NCBI RefSeq assembly: GCF_002006995.1 | Contig: NZ_MRUL01000002.1 | Span: forward strand, 434,001-498,000 | Length of the DNA stretch: 64,000 nt | Origin: Izhakiella australiensis | GTDB taxonomy: Bacteria; Pseudomonadota; Gammaproteobacteria; Enterobacterales; Enterobacteriaceae | Direction of reading: 5' to 3' | Shown: piece after piece, positions 18,895-28,282 of the stretch | Layout: the number at the start of each line of letters is the position of its first letter | Numbering within the stretch: the first letter of the stretch is position 1 | The notes under the pieces: generated by a model | What the model saw: the letters and a program-made list of their open reading frames with translations, nothing else | Told to the model about the DNA's origin: nothing | The model's database searches: none | Translations under genes and position numbers: made by a program

Positions 18895-19419
18895 TCAGGA
18901 ACGCAGTCGCCCGCGCGCCAGATTCAGCCGCGTTTCACTCAGGCGGTTAGCGTTCTGGCTGACGTGGCAGTGGGTGATGGCAATCGCCAACGCGTCGGCG
19001 GCGTCGGCCTGAGGATTCGCAGGCAGTTTTAGCAGCGTGCGCACCATATGCTGCACCTGACTTTTTTCCGCGCTGCCGATGCCCACCACCGTCTGCTTAA
19101 CCTGGCGCGCAGCGTATTCAAATACCGGCAGTTCGGCATTCACCGCCGCGACAATCGCCGCTCCGCGCGCCTGGCCCAGCTTCAGCGCCGAGTCGGCATT
19201 TTTCGCCATAAATACCTGCTCGATAGCGAAAAAATCCGGGCTGAACTGGGTAATGATTTCACTTATCCCGCCATAGATTAGCTTCAGCCGGCTCGGCAAA
19301 TCATCGACCTGCGTGCGAATACAGCCGCTGCCGAGGTAAGTCAATTGCCTGCCCAACTGGCGGATTACGCCGTAGCCGGTGACGCGGGAGCCAGGGTCGA
19401 TGCCCAGAATAATCGCCAT
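18895..19419 (-). CDS. ruvC: Holliday junction resolvase RuvC
   Basis: 174 residues, a dimeric RNase H-fold endonuclease that cuts junctions prepared by RuvAB. The first catalytic aspartate is in [12 protein letters not shown] (D7), the glutamate in FAIEQVF about residue 66, and the last acidic pair in [13 protein letters not shown] about 138-141. It lies 37 bp after yebC and is separated from ruvA by a terminator hairpin. Confidence 0.98.
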   Translation of the reverse strand: MAIILGIDPGSRVTGYGVIRQLGRQLTYLGSGCIRTQVDDLPSRLKLIYGGISEIITQFSPDFFAIEQVFMAKNADSALKLGQARGAAIVAAVNAELPVFEYAARQVKQTVVGIGSAEKSQVQHMVRTLLKLPANPQADAADALAIAITHCHVSQNANRLSETRLNLARGRLRS

Positions 19420-19456
19420 TACGCGTCTCCTGCCGCCGCCGGCTTAGCTATCATCC

Positions 19457-20200
19457 TCAAAGGGTTTCAGCTATTTCATCGGAGATTTCACCATTGTGGT
19501 AAACCTCCTGCACATCGTCGCAATCTTCCAGCATATCAATCAGACGCAGCAGCTTCGGTGCGGTCTCGGCGTCCATTTCTGCTTTGGTCGAAGGGATCAT
19601 GGAAACTTCTGCACTGTCCGCTTTCAGTCCGGCGGCGTCGAGGGCGTCTTTTATCTGACCGAACTCTTCCCAGGCGGTAAAGACGTCGATCGCGCCGTCG
19701 TCGTAGCTCACCACATCTTCAGCGCCGGCTTCCAGCGCCGCATCCATTACCGCATCCTCTTCCAGTCCTGGCGCAAAGGAAATCACCCCTTTTTTGCTGA
19801 ACAGGTAGGCAACGGAGCCATCGGTACCGAGGTTGCCGCCGGTTTTAGTGAATGCATGACGCACTTCGCCGACGGTACGATTACGGTTATCGCTCAGGCA
19901 TTCCACCATAATGGCCGAGCCGCCCGGACCGTATCCCTCATAGATGATGGTTTCCATATTGCTGTTATCATCGCCACCCACGCCGCGTGCGATCGCGCGA
20001 TCCATGGTGTCGCGGGTCATATTGTTAGCCAGGGCTTTATCCATCGCCGCGCGCAAGCGCGGGTTCGAGCCCGGATCGCCACCGCCCAGCTTTGCGGCCG
20101 TCACCAGCTCGCGAATAACTTTGGTGAAGATTTTACCGCGCTTAGCATCCTGCGCTGCTTTACGGTGTTTGGTGTTCGCCCATTTACTATGTCCGGCCAT
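19457..20200 (-). CDS. yebC: YebC/PmpR family protein
   Basis: 247 residues, TACO1/YebC family. It begins [22 protein letters not shown], the conserved basic N-terminus, with [12 protein letters not shown] and YEGYGPGG segments. The family has been called transcriptional regulators, and recent work links it to relief of ribosome stalling at proline-rich stretches. Position between nudB and ruvC is the usual enterobacterial order. Confidence 0.95.
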   Translation of the reverse strand: MAGHSKWANTKHRKAAQDAKRGKIFTKVIRELVTAAKLGGGDPGSNPRLRAAMDKALANNMTRDTMDRAIARGVGGDDNSNMETIIYEGYGPGGSAIMVECLSDNRNRTVGEVRHAFTKTGGNLGTDGSVAYLFSKKGVISFAPGLEEDAVMDAALEAGAEDVVSYDDGAIDVFTAWEEFGQIKDALDAAGLKADSAEVSMIPSTKAEMDAETAPKLLRLIDMLEDCDDVQEVYHNGEISDEIAETL

Positions 20201-20246
20201 CGGGATATCTCTCTATATAATACGGGGGCTAGATTACGCCACTATT

Positions 20247-20678
20247 TTAAACATATTCTTCAATAGCCTGGCGATTACTCCAGGATTTTGTCAGCGCGGC
20301 GGCGGCGGCTTTATCCAGCCAGCGCGCCGCAAGGTGTTCGCTCAGGGTAACCTGCCGCTCATGGGGCAGAACCAGGCGAAACCAGTGCTCACGATTATGG
20401 GTGACCTGCGGCGCGTAGCGGTGACGAAACTGAGCAAAGATTTCAAACTCAATGCTGTGCTGCAAATCGTCAAGCCGCAATCCTTCACGCCGGATATCAA
20501 TCGCCAGTTCTTCAAGCACTTCACGAACGGCAGCCTGCTGCGCCCGCTCGTTCACCTCCAGACTGCCGGTGACCGACTGCCAGAAGCTGTCATCATCACG
20601 CCGTTGCAGCATCAGCACCCGTCCGGTATCCGCCGCACAGATGACGACCAGCACCGAAACCGGCTGCTTAAAAGCCAC
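20247..20678 (-). CDS. nudB: Dihydroneopterin triphosphate diphosphatase
   Basis: 143 residues, Nudix hydrolase. The Nudix box runs GSLEVNERAQQAAVREVLEEL, with the REVLEEL metal-binding glutamates. The enzyme removes pyrophosphate from dihydroneopterin triphosphate, an early folate step. The protein is colinear with E. coli NudB apart from a shorter N-terminus. The start codon is GTG, three bases after the aspS stop, which indicates tight coupling to aspS. Confidence 0.92.
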   Translation of the reverse strand: MAFKQPVSVLVVICAADTGRVLMLQRRDDDSFWQSVTGSLEVNERAQQAAVREVLEELAIDIRREGLRLDDLQHSIEFEIFAQFRHRYAPQVTHNREHWFRLVLPHERQVTLSEHLAARWLDKAAAAALTKSWSNRQAIEEYV

Positions 20679-20681
20679 TAA

Positions 20682-22481
20682 TTACGCCTTTCCTGAGCCA
20701 GACTGACGGTTTTCCGCTTTGTACTTTTCCATCACCTGAATCCCTAAATCTGCCAGCGCGTCCTGGTTTGCAAAGCTTGGCGCTTCCGTCATCAGGCAGG
20801 CTGCCGCAGTGGTTTTCGGGAAGGCGATAACGTCACGAATGTTATCCGTGCCGGTTAACAGCATGACCAGTCGGTCAAGACCGAACGCCAGGCCGGCATG
20901 GGGCGGCGTACCGTACTTCAGCGCATCAAGCAGGAAGCCAAACTTCTCCTGCTGCTCTTTTTCTTCAATGCCCAGAATACTGAAGACCGTTTGCTGCATT
21001 TTACCATTGTGAATACGAACCGAACCGCCACCGACTTCATAGCCGTTGATCACCATATCGTAAGCATTTGCCACCGCCGATTCCGGGTCCTGGCGCAAAT
21101 CTTCTGGCGACATATCGCGCGGCGCGGTAAATGGATGGTGCATTGCGGCCAGTCCGCCTTCGTCGTCGCCTTCAAACATCGGGAAATCAATCACCCACAG
21201 CGGCGCCCAGGCAGCAAGGTTGGTAAGTTGCAGATCGCGCCCCAGCTTAAGACGCAGGGCACCGAGAGCATCAGCCACCACGTTGGCTTTATCTGCGCCG
21301 AAGAATATCAGGTCGCCGTCCGCTGCTGCGCTGCGCGTCAGAATAGCGTCAACTATTTCTGCGCTGAGGAACTTCGCGACCGGGCTGGTAATCCCGTCAA
21401 GGCCCTTAGCACGCTCATTGACCTTAATCCAGGCCAGACCTTTAGCACCATAGGTTTCAATAAACTTGCCGTAATCATCAATCTGTTTACGGCTCAGCTG
21501 CGCGCCGCCCGGCACCCGCAGCGCCGCCACGCGCCCTTTGACATCGTTGGCCGGCGCGGAGAAGACTTTGAATTCAACGTCTTTAACCAGGTCAGCAACG
21601 TCCACCAGCTCCATCGGGTTGCGCAGATCAGGCTTGTCAGAGCCATAGCGACGGATGGCTTCGGCAAAAGTCATGACCGGGAAGTCGCCGAGATCAACCT
21701 CTTTGACCGTCAGCCATAGTTCGCGAATCAGCTTTTCCATCATGACGCGCACCTGGTCGGCGGTCATAAACGAGGTTTCTACGTCGATTTGCGTAAATTC
21801 CGGCTGACGATCGGCGCGCAGATCCTCATCGCGGAAGCACTTAACGATTTGATAATAGCGATCAAAACCGGACATCATCAGCAGCTGTTTAAACAGCTGG
21901 GGCGACTGCGGCAATGCATAAAATTTGCCTTTGTGAACCCGGCTTGGCACCAGATAGTCGCGCGCCCCTTCCGGCGTGGCCTTGGTCAGCATCGGCGTTT
22001 CGATATCAAGAAAACCGTTGGCGTCCATAAAGCGGCGCACAAAGCTGGTGATGCGCGCGCGCATTTTCAAACGCTGCGCCATTTCCGGTCGACGCAGATC
22101 GAGATAGCGAAACTTCAGCCGCGCTTCTTCACTGTTATTCTGATTCGCATCGAGCGGCAGCGGTTCCGCACGGTTAATAATCGTCAGTTCGGTGGCAAAA
22201 ACTTCTACCTCGCCGGTCGCCATATCAGAATTGCGGTTCTTTTCTTCGCGCGCACGCACGGTGCCGGTGAGCTGAATGCAAAACTCGTTGCGCAGCTCGG
22301 ACGCCAAATCAAATGCCTCTTTGCGGTCAGGGTCAAAAAACACCTGAACAATTCCCTCACGGTCACGCATATCAATAAAGATCAGGCTACCAAGATCGCG
22401 CCGACGATTAACCCAGCCACACAGGGTTACCTGCTGACCAACGTGAGACAGGTTGAGCTGTCCGCAATAAAGAGTACGCAT
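20682..22481 (-). CDS. aspS: Aspartyl-tRNA synthetase
   Basis: 599 residues, class II synthetase, slightly longer than the 590-residue E. coli enzyme. It has the N-terminal OB anticodon-binding domain ([24 protein letters not shown]), motif 2 about [18 protein letters not shown], the bacterial GAD insertion (about 290-420), and motif 3 [13 protein letters not shown] near the C-terminus. First gene of the aspS-nudB-yebC-ruvC run. The extra length is a C-terminal tail ending in SGSGKA. Confidence 0.97.
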   Translation of the reverse strand: MRTLYCGQLNLSHVGQQVTLCGWVNRRRDLGSLIFIDMRDREGIVQVFFDPDRKEAFDLASELRNEFCIQLTGTVRAREEKNRNSDMATGEVEVFATELTIINRAEPLPLDANQNNSEEARLKFRYLDLRRPEMAQRLKMRARITSFVRRFMDANGFLDIETPMLTKATPEGARDYLVPSRVHKGKFYALPQSPQLFKQLLMMSGFDRYYQIVKCFRDEDLRADRQPEFTQIDVETSFMTADQVRVMMEKLIRELWLTVKEVDLGDFPVMTFAEAIRRYGSDKPDLRNPMELVDVADLVKDVEFKVFSAPANDVKGRVAALRVPGGAQLSRKQIDDYGKFIETYGAKGLAWIKVNERAKGLDGITSPVAKFLSAEIVDAILTRSAAADGDLIFFGADKANVVADALGALRLKLGRDLQLTNLAAWAPLWVIDFPMFEGDDEGGLAAMHHPFTAPRDMSPEDLRQDPESAVANAYDMVINGYEVGGGSVRIHNGKMQQTVFSILGIEEKEQQEKFGFLLDALKYGTPPHAGLAFGLDRLVMLLTGTDNIRDVIAFPKTTAAACLMTEAPSFANQDALADLGIQVMEKYKAENRQSGSGKA

Positions 22482-22775
22482 TAGGATATCCTTTTGACTT
22501 ACTGCTGTGGCATGAACCCATGCCAGATTCTGTCGCCCTTCGTTTGAAGAGACGCTGCCGCGAAAAAGGCAGCCAGTATAATAGAAAAACCGTGGCAGGA
22601 TAAGAGTCTGACAGCGCCCGATGCCAGCGTTTCTTCGCGTTGCTAACGCTTTGCGTTCTTATAATAACAATCGTTAACACATTTATGCTTTCTTCAGCGC
22701 AGCGCTTAGCGTTTGATAGATGCCCTCTGCCGCATTAACCCCCCCTTTCTTGTCATTTTCACTTATGGAGTCGCT
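22482..22775. other. Divergent region aspS/yecD
   Basis: 294 bp with no gene. It should hold the promoters of aspS and yecD. I see no strong operator or RNA element. Confidence 0.5.
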
Positions 22776-23342
22776 ATGTTGAAATTAGATGCTAAATCGA
22801 CCGCACTGGTCCTGATCGATCTACAGGAAGGGATCCTGCCTTTCGCCGGCGGTCCGCACAGCGCCGGGCAGGTGGTCAGCCGGGCCGCCAGGCTGGCGGA
22901 AACGTTCCGCGCCCATAATGCCCCGGTAATCCTGGTGCGCGTAGGCTGGACGGCTGATTTTTCCGAGGCCCTGAAACAGCCGGTCGACGCACCGAATCCG
23001 GGGCACGCGCTGCCAGAAAACTGGTGGAACTATCCGCCGGCGCTGGGCAAACAACCGGGCGATCTGGAAGTCACTAAGCGTCAGTGGGGAGCATTCTACG
23101 GCACCGACCTTGAGCTGAAGCTGCGCCGCCGCGCTATCGATACCATCGTGCTGGCGGGCATCTCGACCAATATCGGCGTGGAATCTACCGCACGCAACGC
23201 CTGGGAGCTGGGCTTTAATCTGGTGATTGCCGAAGACGCCTGCGCCGCCTCCAGCGCTGAGCAGCACAATGGCAGCCTGCAGTGGATATTTCCGCGCATC
23301 GCGCGCGTTCGTCAGAGCGATGAGATTATCGCCGCACTTTGA
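22776..23342 (+). CDS. yecD: Isochorismatase-like hydrolase YecD
   Basis: 188 residues, the same as E. coli YecD. The start at 22776 ([19 protein letters not shown]) is preferred over a longer frame because TATGGAG precedes it and orthologues begin there. The isochorismatase-like aspartate is in IDLQEG and the lysine in [12 protein letters not shown]. The usual nucleophilic cysteine position reads STNIGVEST, with glycine in place of cysteine, as in the E. coli orthologue, so it is not a cysteine hydrolase of the usual kind. Physiological substrate unknown. Confidence 0.9.
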   Translation: MLKLDAKSTALVLIDLQEGILPFAGGPHSAGQVVSRAARLAETFRAHNAPVILVRVGWTADFSEALKQPVDAPNPGHALPENWWNYPPALGKQPGDLEVTKRQWGAFYGTDLELKLRRRAIDTIVLAGISTNIGVESTARNAWELGFNLVIAEDACAASSAEQHNGSLQWIFPRIARVRQSDEIIAAL

Positions 23343-23348
23343 GTTGCA

Positions 23349-23371
23349 GGGCCGTTTCGTTACGGCCCTTT
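23349..23371 (+). terminator. Terminator after yecD
   Basis: GGGCCGT/ACGGCCC stem with a 6-nt loop and TTT, 6 bp after the yecD stop. It closely resembles the hairpin at 6829 that precedes the other repeat array. Confidence 0.75.
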
Positions 23372-23419
23372 GAGCCCGGAGCGGGTATTTTCATCTGCGG
23401 TGGGGCTGCGTATGCATGC

Positions 23420-23757
23420 GTTATTTCACCTGCGGTGGAGTGTTTCGTTTGCCTGTCTGGCTGATTTGTTCGCCAGCCGTGGGTTGTTTAGTTCGCCAAC
23501 GGTGGAATATTCCGTTCGCCTGGGCGGCCAGTGCCATCGCTGCCCGCCGCTGCGGACGACCGGCGAGGGGCTATCAGACGTCATAGCCCTTGACCCCGGA
23601 CTTTCTGGCAGTTTCTGCGTGGCTATGCCATTCCCTCACTCATTCAGCCCGCCTGACGGGCCGTTCGCGATGCGTTCCCGACGCGGCGCTTACTTTCGCC
23701 GCATCCCTGCGGCTCACCCTGGCGGGCTTCATTCACTCGGCGCAGAAAAGCCAGGCT
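23420..23757 (+). repeat. Intergenic repeat module A, copy 3 (diverged)
   Basis: Related to the copies at 6889 and 7305 from the TTATTTCACC subrepeat to the CGCAGAAAAGCC end, but more diverged. The large hairpin is at about 23566-23591. One stem pair is changed on both sides (C-G to T-A, giving GGCTAT/ATAGCC) so that pairing is kept. The frames across it have no ribosome site and no recognisable product. Confidence 0.75.
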
Positions 23758-23822
23758 AAACAGGTTGTTAGCAGCGTGGAAACGGGCCTGGCTTAAAGGC
23801 AAAGGCTATGTTGCCGGTACTC

Positions 23823-24210
23823 TGTCCGGCACCGGCCAGGTTTTATCTTTTACTCACAGTGATGAAGACGTTTACGGGGGAGGAGAAGGCCCGGCTGATT
23901 TCAGCAGACTCGCGGCCAGGGATGGCCGCGCGTCAGGCCACACGGACGTGCTTGTGCCGGTGCAGAAAGCAGCCGGGCCTTCTGCGACCTGGACTCAGGA
24001 CTTACAGCGACGAAGGCCTGCCATTTGCCTGCTCTAACCACACGGATGTGCTCGTGCCGGTGCGGAAAGCAGTCGGGCCTTCTGTGACCTGGGCTCAGGA
24101 CTTATAGCGATGACGGTCCGCCGTTTGCCCGGCATAACCAAACGAACTCGCTTACGCCGGCGCGAAAAACAACCAGGCCTTCTGTGACCTGGGTGCCGGG
24201 CTGGCAGCGA
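23823..24210 (+). repeat. Intergenic repeat module B with three 100-bp units
   Basis: The lead sequence (CGGGGGAGGAGAAGGCCCGG, GCGGCCAGGGATGGCC) matches that at 7739-7794. Units begin at 23939, 24039 and 24139 (CACACGGACGT, CACACGGATGT and a degenerate CAAACGAACTC), each ending in a TTCTGTGACCTGGG-like segment. The element fills the gap between yecD and yecE, which are neighbours in E. coli. Confidence 0.75.
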
Positions 24211-24277
24211 TGCTGATTTGGCTGTGTGAAACGGCCAGGCTACACTGGCATTGCCTGTATCTGATTAAGGAAAGAAT

Positions 24278-25102
24278 ATGGTCCGCCCGTGGATTGGCCT
24301 GCCGCAGTGGCAGCACCTTCAGTGGAAAAGGCTGGGGATGGAAACCCTGGCGGATTACGCGCGCTATTTTAACTGCGTTGAGGGCAATACCACGCTCTAT
24401 GCTCTGCCACGCCCGGAAATCGTCCGCCGCTGGCACGATATGACCGACGATCAATTTCGCTTTTGTTTTAAATTTCCCGCCACCATCAGCCATCAGGCAG
24501 CGCTGCGTAACTGTCAGGATCTGCTGACTGAATTTTTTTCCCTGATGGCACCGTTGAAGGGACGCATCGGCCAGTACTGGCTGCAAATGCCCGCAGCCTT
24601 CTCCCCTGCCGATCTGCCCGCGCTGTGGGACTTTTTGCAGCTGCTGCCCGCCGATTTTCACTACGGGGTTGAAGTTCGTCATCCTGAATTTTTCGCCAAG
24701 GGCGATGCCGAGCGCTTACTGAATCAGGGTCTGCGCCAGCGGGGCGTTAATCGCGTCATACTGGATACCCGCGGCGTACACAGCGCAGTTCCCAATAGCC
24801 CGGCGGTCATTGAGGCCCAGCGCAAGAAGCCGCGGCTGCCGGTACATGCGCTAATGACCGCCGACCAGCCAATGATTCGCTTTATCGGCGGCGACGATCC
24901 GGCGGCGAACCTTAACTGGTTTGGCGCCTGGCTGGAAAAGCTGCCGCACTGGCTGCAGCAGGGTCAGCCATGGTTATTTATTCATACGCCGGATATTGCT
25001 TTCGCCCCGGCGCTGGTTCAGCACCTCTGGCCGCATTTGCAGCAGGCGCTGCCCGCTCTCGGTCCGATGCCGGACTGGCCGCGCCAGGATAGCCTGTTTT
25101 AA
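24278..25102 (+). CDS. yecE: DUF72 family protein YecE
   Basis: 274 residues (E. coli YecE 272) and colinear throughout: WIGLPQWQ, FNCVEGNTTLYALPRPE, FRFCFKFPATISHQAALR, YGVEVRHPEFFAKGD, LFIHTPDIAFAPALV. The family has a TIM-barrel-like fold of unknown function. AAGGAAAG precedes the ATG. The gene is separated from yecD by the repeat array. Confidence 0.93.
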   Translation: MVRPWIGLPQWQHLQWKRLGMETLADYARYFNCVEGNTTLYALPRPEIVRRWHDMTDDQFRFCFKFPATISHQAALRNCQDLLTEFFSLMAPLKGRIGQYWLQMPAAFSPADLPALWDFLQLLPADFHYGVEVRHPEFFAKGDAERLLNQGLRQRGVNRVILDTRGVHSAVPNSPAVIEAQRKKPRLPVHALMTADQPMIRFIGGDDPAANLNWFGAWLEKLPHWLQQGQPWLFIHTPDIAFAPALVQHLWPHLQQALPALGPMPDWPRQDSLF

Positions 25103-25190
25103 TAAGATAGCGCGTTTAAACGCCTCTCTTTCGCTACCCGCACTTCGCCGCTATTATAGCCGCCAGACAATAACCAATCCGGAGCCTCCG

Positions 25191-25586
25191 ATGGTCAGTG
25201 CACTTTACGCTGTAATCGGCACACTGTTTATTCTGAAGTTTTCATTTGATGTTATTCGCCTGCGGCGCCAGTATCGCGTGCCAACCGGCGATGGCGGCTT
25301 TTCCGAACTGCGCCTGGCCATTCGCGTACAGGGTAACTCGATAGAATATATTCCCATCACCCTGATTTTATTGCTGCTGGCTGAGATGAACGGCGCGGAG
25401 ATCTGGATACTGCACGCGCTGGCGGTGCTTTTCTTTATCGGACGCGCGCTACACGCCCGGGGGCTGCGCCACAGCATCCTGTTCTGGCGGCGCAACGGTA
25501 TGATGATGACGCTGGCGGCGATTATCGCCATGCTGGTCGTTAATCTGGTCTATCTTCCCTGGGAGCTGGTGCTGTCGGTCCACTGA
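25191..25586 (+). CDS. yecN: MAPEG-family membrane protein YecN
   Basis: 131 residues with four predicted membrane helices. It is a member of the MAPEG family (membrane-associated proteins in eicosanoid and glutathione metabolism), orthologous to E. coli YecN. Characteristic residues are R(V/L)RRQYRVPTGDGG after helix 1 and the RVQGNSIEYIP motif. The start at 25191 has GGAG 6 nt upstream; a longer frame runs into yecE and is not used. Function unknown in bacteria. Confidence 0.9.
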   Translation: MVSALYAVIGTLFILKFSFDVIRLRRQYRVPTGDGGFSELRLAIRVQGNSIEYIPITLILLLLAEMNGAEIWILHALAVLFFIGRALHARGLRHSILFWRRNGMMMTLAAIIAMLVVNLVYLPWELVLSVH

Positions 25587-25637
25587 CAGAACGGATGCAG
25601 CCCGGCGCGCTTTCTGCCAGAATAGCGCCTTCCCTGA

Positions 25638-26398
<761 letters not shown>

Positions 26399-26399
<1 letters not shown>

Positions 26400-27367
26400 T
26401 GATAGATTTCGGCCCTTTTTATCAGCAAATTGCTACCGGCCCCCTCGCGCTGTGGCTGGAAACCCTGCCGGCGCAGCTCGGCACCTGGCAGCGCGAGGCG
26501 CAGCACGGCCATTTTCCCCGCTGGGAGCGCTCAGTTGAACACCTGCCGCAGCCAGAGCCGAAAGTCCTCGACTTGCTGCACAGCGTCAGCGCCGACACGC
26601 CTGATCTCAGCGATCGTCAGCGTCAGGGAATTGAAACGCTGTTGCGTAACCTGATGCCATGGCGCAAAGGCCCCTACTCGCTGTACGGCGTCGATATTAA
26701 TACCGAATGGCGTTCCGACTGGAAATGGCAGCGGGTGCTGCCGCATATCTCGCCGCTAAGCGGCAAGACGGTGCTCGACGTCGGCTGCGGCAGCGGCTAT
26801 CACATGTGGCGCATGGTCGGCGCCGGCGCACAGCTGGTGGTGGGCATTGACCCGATGCAGCTTTTTCTCTGTCAGTTCGAGGCGGTACGTAAGCTGCTCG
26901 GCAACGATCGCCGCGCCCATCTGCTGCCGCTTGGCATTGAACAACTGCCGACGCTACAGGCTTTTGATACGGTATTTTCGATGGGCGTGCTTTATCACCG
27001 CCGCTCCCCGCTCGATCACCTGGTTCAGCTAAAAAATCAGCTGCTAAGCGGCGGCGAGCTGGTACTGGAAACGCTGGTTATTGAAGGTAACGATCGTGAA
27101 GTGCTGGTGCCGGGCGAGCGCTATGCGCAGATGCGCAACGTTTACTTTATCCCCTCAACCGGGGCGCTGAAAAACTGGCTGGAAAAATGCGGTTTTGTTG
27201 ACGTGCGCATTGTTGACTGCGCGCTGACTTCCGTCGACGAACAGCGGCGCACCGACTGGATGACCAGCGAGTCGCTGGCTGAATTCCTCGACCCGAATGA
27301 CAGCAGCAAAACCGTTGAGGGCTATCCGGCGCCACTGCGCGCGGTGCTGATTGCCAGCAAGCCCTGA
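26399..27367 (+). CDS. cmoB: tRNA U34 carboxymethyltransferase
   Basis: 322 residues (E. coli 323). Rossmann-fold enzyme with [15 protein letters not shown] about residues 122-136 and [17 protein letters not shown] about 196-212. It transfers the carboxymethyl group from carboxy-SAM to 5-hydroxyuridine in tRNA. Together with cmoA it completes the pathway. In E. coli the next genes are torZ and torY; here an accessory block begins. Confidence 0.96.
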
Positions 27368-27434
27368 GCATTGCCAGCCGGGTCACGGCTGGCAAAAGCA
27401 AGGCGAACATCCGGGCCGGTACTGACACTGGCGT

Positions 27435-28058
27435 TCAACGCCGGGATAGCGCCAGTCTTGCCGCAAAGCCGATAAATACCAGCCCGGTCAGGCGATCCAT
27501 AATTTTCATTACTGCCGGCCGGCGCAGGTGTCCGGCAAAAAACTGCGTCGAAGCAATTAATACCGCCGCCCAGCTCAGGCCAATAACGTCATGCGTCGCC
27601 GCCATGGCAATACTCCAGAGCGCCACGGAAGCATCCGCCGGAATAAACTGCGGCAGGAAAGAGACGTAAAATACGCCAACCTTCGGGTTGAGCAAATTGC
27701 CGAGGAACCCTTTCATAAAGAAAGCGCCGTAGCCTTGGCTGTTGCTCTTATCTGTTTCCGGCGTCACCAGCGAACTGCGCGGATGCCGTAGCAGGCCGAG
27801 TCCCAGCCAGAGCAAATATATCGCACCGGCAATTTTGAGCAGATTATACGCCAGCTCCGAAGCCAGCAGCAGCGCGCCAAGTCCAAAGCCAACCGCAGCG
27901 CCCCATACCAGGCAACCGAGATTAATTCCCAGCGCGGTCATAGCAGCTTTACGCCAGCCATTGGCAGCTGAAGTTCGCAGTATTAACGCGGTATCAAAAC
28001 CAGGAGTGAGAGTAAGAATGGTGATGGCAATCAGGAAAGAGATCAGAGAAGCGGTCAC
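27435..28058 (-). CDS. LysE/RhtB-family exporter
   Basis: 207 residues from a GTG at 28058, chosen because GGAGG lies 5 nt upstream; a longer in-frame ATG at 28085 would overlap that site. Five or six hydrophobic helices are seen, with the family signature LTPGFDTALILRTSAANGWRKAAMTALGINLG near the N-terminus and FLGNLLNPKVGVFYVSFLPQF at about residues 110-135. Such carriers export amino acids or derivatives from the cytoplasm. Specificity cannot be told. It marks the left edge of the accessory block and is convergent with cmoB. Confidence 0.85.
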   Translation of the reverse strand: MTASLISFLIAITILTLTPGFDTALILRTSAANGWRKAAMTALGINLGCLVWGAAVGFGLGALLLASELAYNLLKIAGAIYLLWLGLGLLRHPRSSLVTPETDKSNSQGYGAFFMKGFLGNLLNPKVGVFYVSFLPQFIPADASVALWSIAMAATHDVIGLSWAAVLIASTQFFAGHLRRPAVMKIMDRLTGLVFIGFAARLALSRR

Positions 28059-28185
28059 GGACACCTCCGGAAAGCACAGAATCATGCCAGATTCTTATTC
28101 AGTTGTTAAGCAATAATAGGCAAAAGAGCAGAATTAACCGCACGCTCATTCAATGACATGGTGAATCGCTTTATTATTAAATACA

Positions 28186-28205
28186 GTGATCGCCTGAACG
28201 ATCAC
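28186..28205. other. Inverted repeat downstream of the giant gene
   Basis: GTGATCG-CCTGAA-CGATCAC is a perfect 7-6-7 palindrome, about 80 bp after the end of the giant reading frame and before lysE. It could be a weak terminator or an operator for the exporter. No T-tract follows. Confidence 0.35.
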
Positions 28206-28282
28206 GCATATAATAGGCTTTTCTTAGATAACGCTCTTTAACCTGGCCTCAGCGCCCCTGGTTCAGGTATTGGCCTTCATTA

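Noticed and set aside
23370-24107. Open frames of 68-129 codons in the second repeat array
   Set aside because: Same reasoning; frames differ from those in the first array although the DNA is related, so coding is not conserved.
7804-24210. CRISPR-like array
   Set aside because: The repeated units are about 100 bp, contiguous and diverged, with no short constant repeats or unique spacers and no cas genes.
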